From: Apostichopus parvimensis
Lineage: Eukaryota > Echinodermata > Holothuroidea > Aspidochirotida > Stichopodidae
Assembly: GCA_000934455.1 (NCBI GenBank)
Contig: KN882341.1
Location: forward strand, 63,268 to 105,448
Length of the DNA: 42,181 bases
Direction: 5' to 3'
Shown here: positions 41,400-42,181 of the stretch, piece after piece
Position numbering within the stretch: the stretch's first letter is position 1
Layout of the letters: each line of letters opens with the position of its first letter
Program-made: the position numbers and the translations under genes
The notes under the pieces: model-generated
Databases searched by the model: none
The model's input: only the letters and a program-made list of their open reading frames with translations
What the model was told of the DNA's origin: nothing

Positions 41400-42181
41400 G
41401 ACCACCTAATTGCAGACGACGAAGACAATTCTTGCTAGATTAATGGGGTATGAGTAACCTTAAATCAGTGTTTAAATGTAAAGGTGAAATAACGGGATCA
41501 TGACGATTCTGTCATTTCTGTCATTTCTGCTACACTCAGTACGCGCGATATTGAAGTATAACCTAAAGTTAGCTCTTACGTTGTTAGGCTAGGTTAGGCC
41601 AGATCCTTTCCCTGATGTAGTAAATATGCTGTACTGGCTATGAGATAGTATAGGCTAGTAGTAGTATGTGTATAGTAAGTACCTTTACTTCAGGACTAAG
41701 TCTAGACCTAAGTAAGTATATGCCTACTATGTGTGTCGTACTAAGACAAGATCTTTCCTATTTAACGGCCGCTTCTAGTGGCTACTCCTACCAAATGCGA
41801 GTAACTGTGGTGTACGGTAACTTCTGAGGGCACACCTAATCAAAACCCACATATTTATAGGGAAATTATACATCGGCCTAGACCTCTTTGCGCTTGGGTC
41901 CGTACACTTTAATCTAAGTTAGAGTTAGACCCTGTAGGCCTAGCTTGCCTTCGTTTTTAAAAGACAAGGACTAGGCTATACTAGTGGTCTACATGTTTGT
42001 GAAATGGCTAATACTGATTGCCGACAGTGAACGAATAGATTGCTTAAAATTGCAAGTGATGCATTTATGGTAGTGGCCTAGACTAACCTCTGAGTGTAGA
42101 ACCCTGGTAGAAATTCCAGTAGAACCCAGTTAAAAAATCAACTAGGTTCTACTAGGGCCTACTATGTTTAACTGGTTTTTA
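41400..42181. other. TAGGCC/AGTA-rich non-coding DNA at window end
   Basis: Composition resembles the start of the window (TTAGGCTAGGTTAGGCCAGA, TATAGGCTAGTAGTAGTATG). The last 80 bases (42100-42181) contain imperfect inverted words TAGAACCCTGGTAGAA and GGTTCTACTAGGG. This suggests the start of another small repeat truncated by the window edge. No coding content is seen. Confidence 0.45.

Overview
The window is eukaryotic, AT-rich and dominated by transposable elements. GT-AG introns, the TAGGCCTA/CTAGGCTAACG-rich start, and the mix of CACTA, Penelope-like, RTE, CR1/L2-like and Ty3/gypsy elements suggest a marine deuterostome, most likely an echinoderm (a sea cucumber fits well) with a hemichordate as alternative. 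The species is inferred; nothing here proves it.

Layout. 1-5.9 kb: an apparently intact CACTA/EnSpm-type transposase gene. Two small 5' exons join in frame to one large catalytic exon, giving about 835 aa. A TATA box and motif repeats lie upstream and a poly(A) signal downstream. 6.1-6.7 kb: a tandem array built from TTTCC(C)/GGGAA(A) palindromes. 7.6-8.5 kb: the decayed integrase end of a Ty3/gypsy element with a 60-bp internal duplication. 8.5-15.9 kb: mostly unassigned DNA with one decayed minus-strand reading frame. 15.9-17.3 kb: a candidate transmembrane exon that runs into an assembly gap, followed by a 26-bp microexon and a short tail exon (minus strand). 17.3-17.44 kb: 140 Ns. 19.7 kb: a long polypurine tract. 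22.9-23.4 kb: the 3' end of a CR1/L2-like LINE. 30.8-34.0 kb: a near full-length but broken RTE-type LINE. 37.7-39.8 kb: a head-to-head inverted Penelope-like composite. 40.45-40.9 kb: a MITE with TA target duplication.

Beneath the transposons is a probable host gene fragment on the minus strand. Exons at 37049-36841, 27004-26928 and 23503-23445 have good splice sites, and their phases join without a stop into a 115-residue leucine-rich-repeat-like segment. Single-ORF searches would miss it because no exon contains a long ORF beginning with a start codon. A second LRR-like segment lies on the plus strand near 40.03 kb. These are best read as pieces of innate-immune-receptor-like (NLR/LRR) genes, but only the exon structure is directly supported here.

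No tRNA, rRNA, CRISPR array or bacterial-type operon was found.
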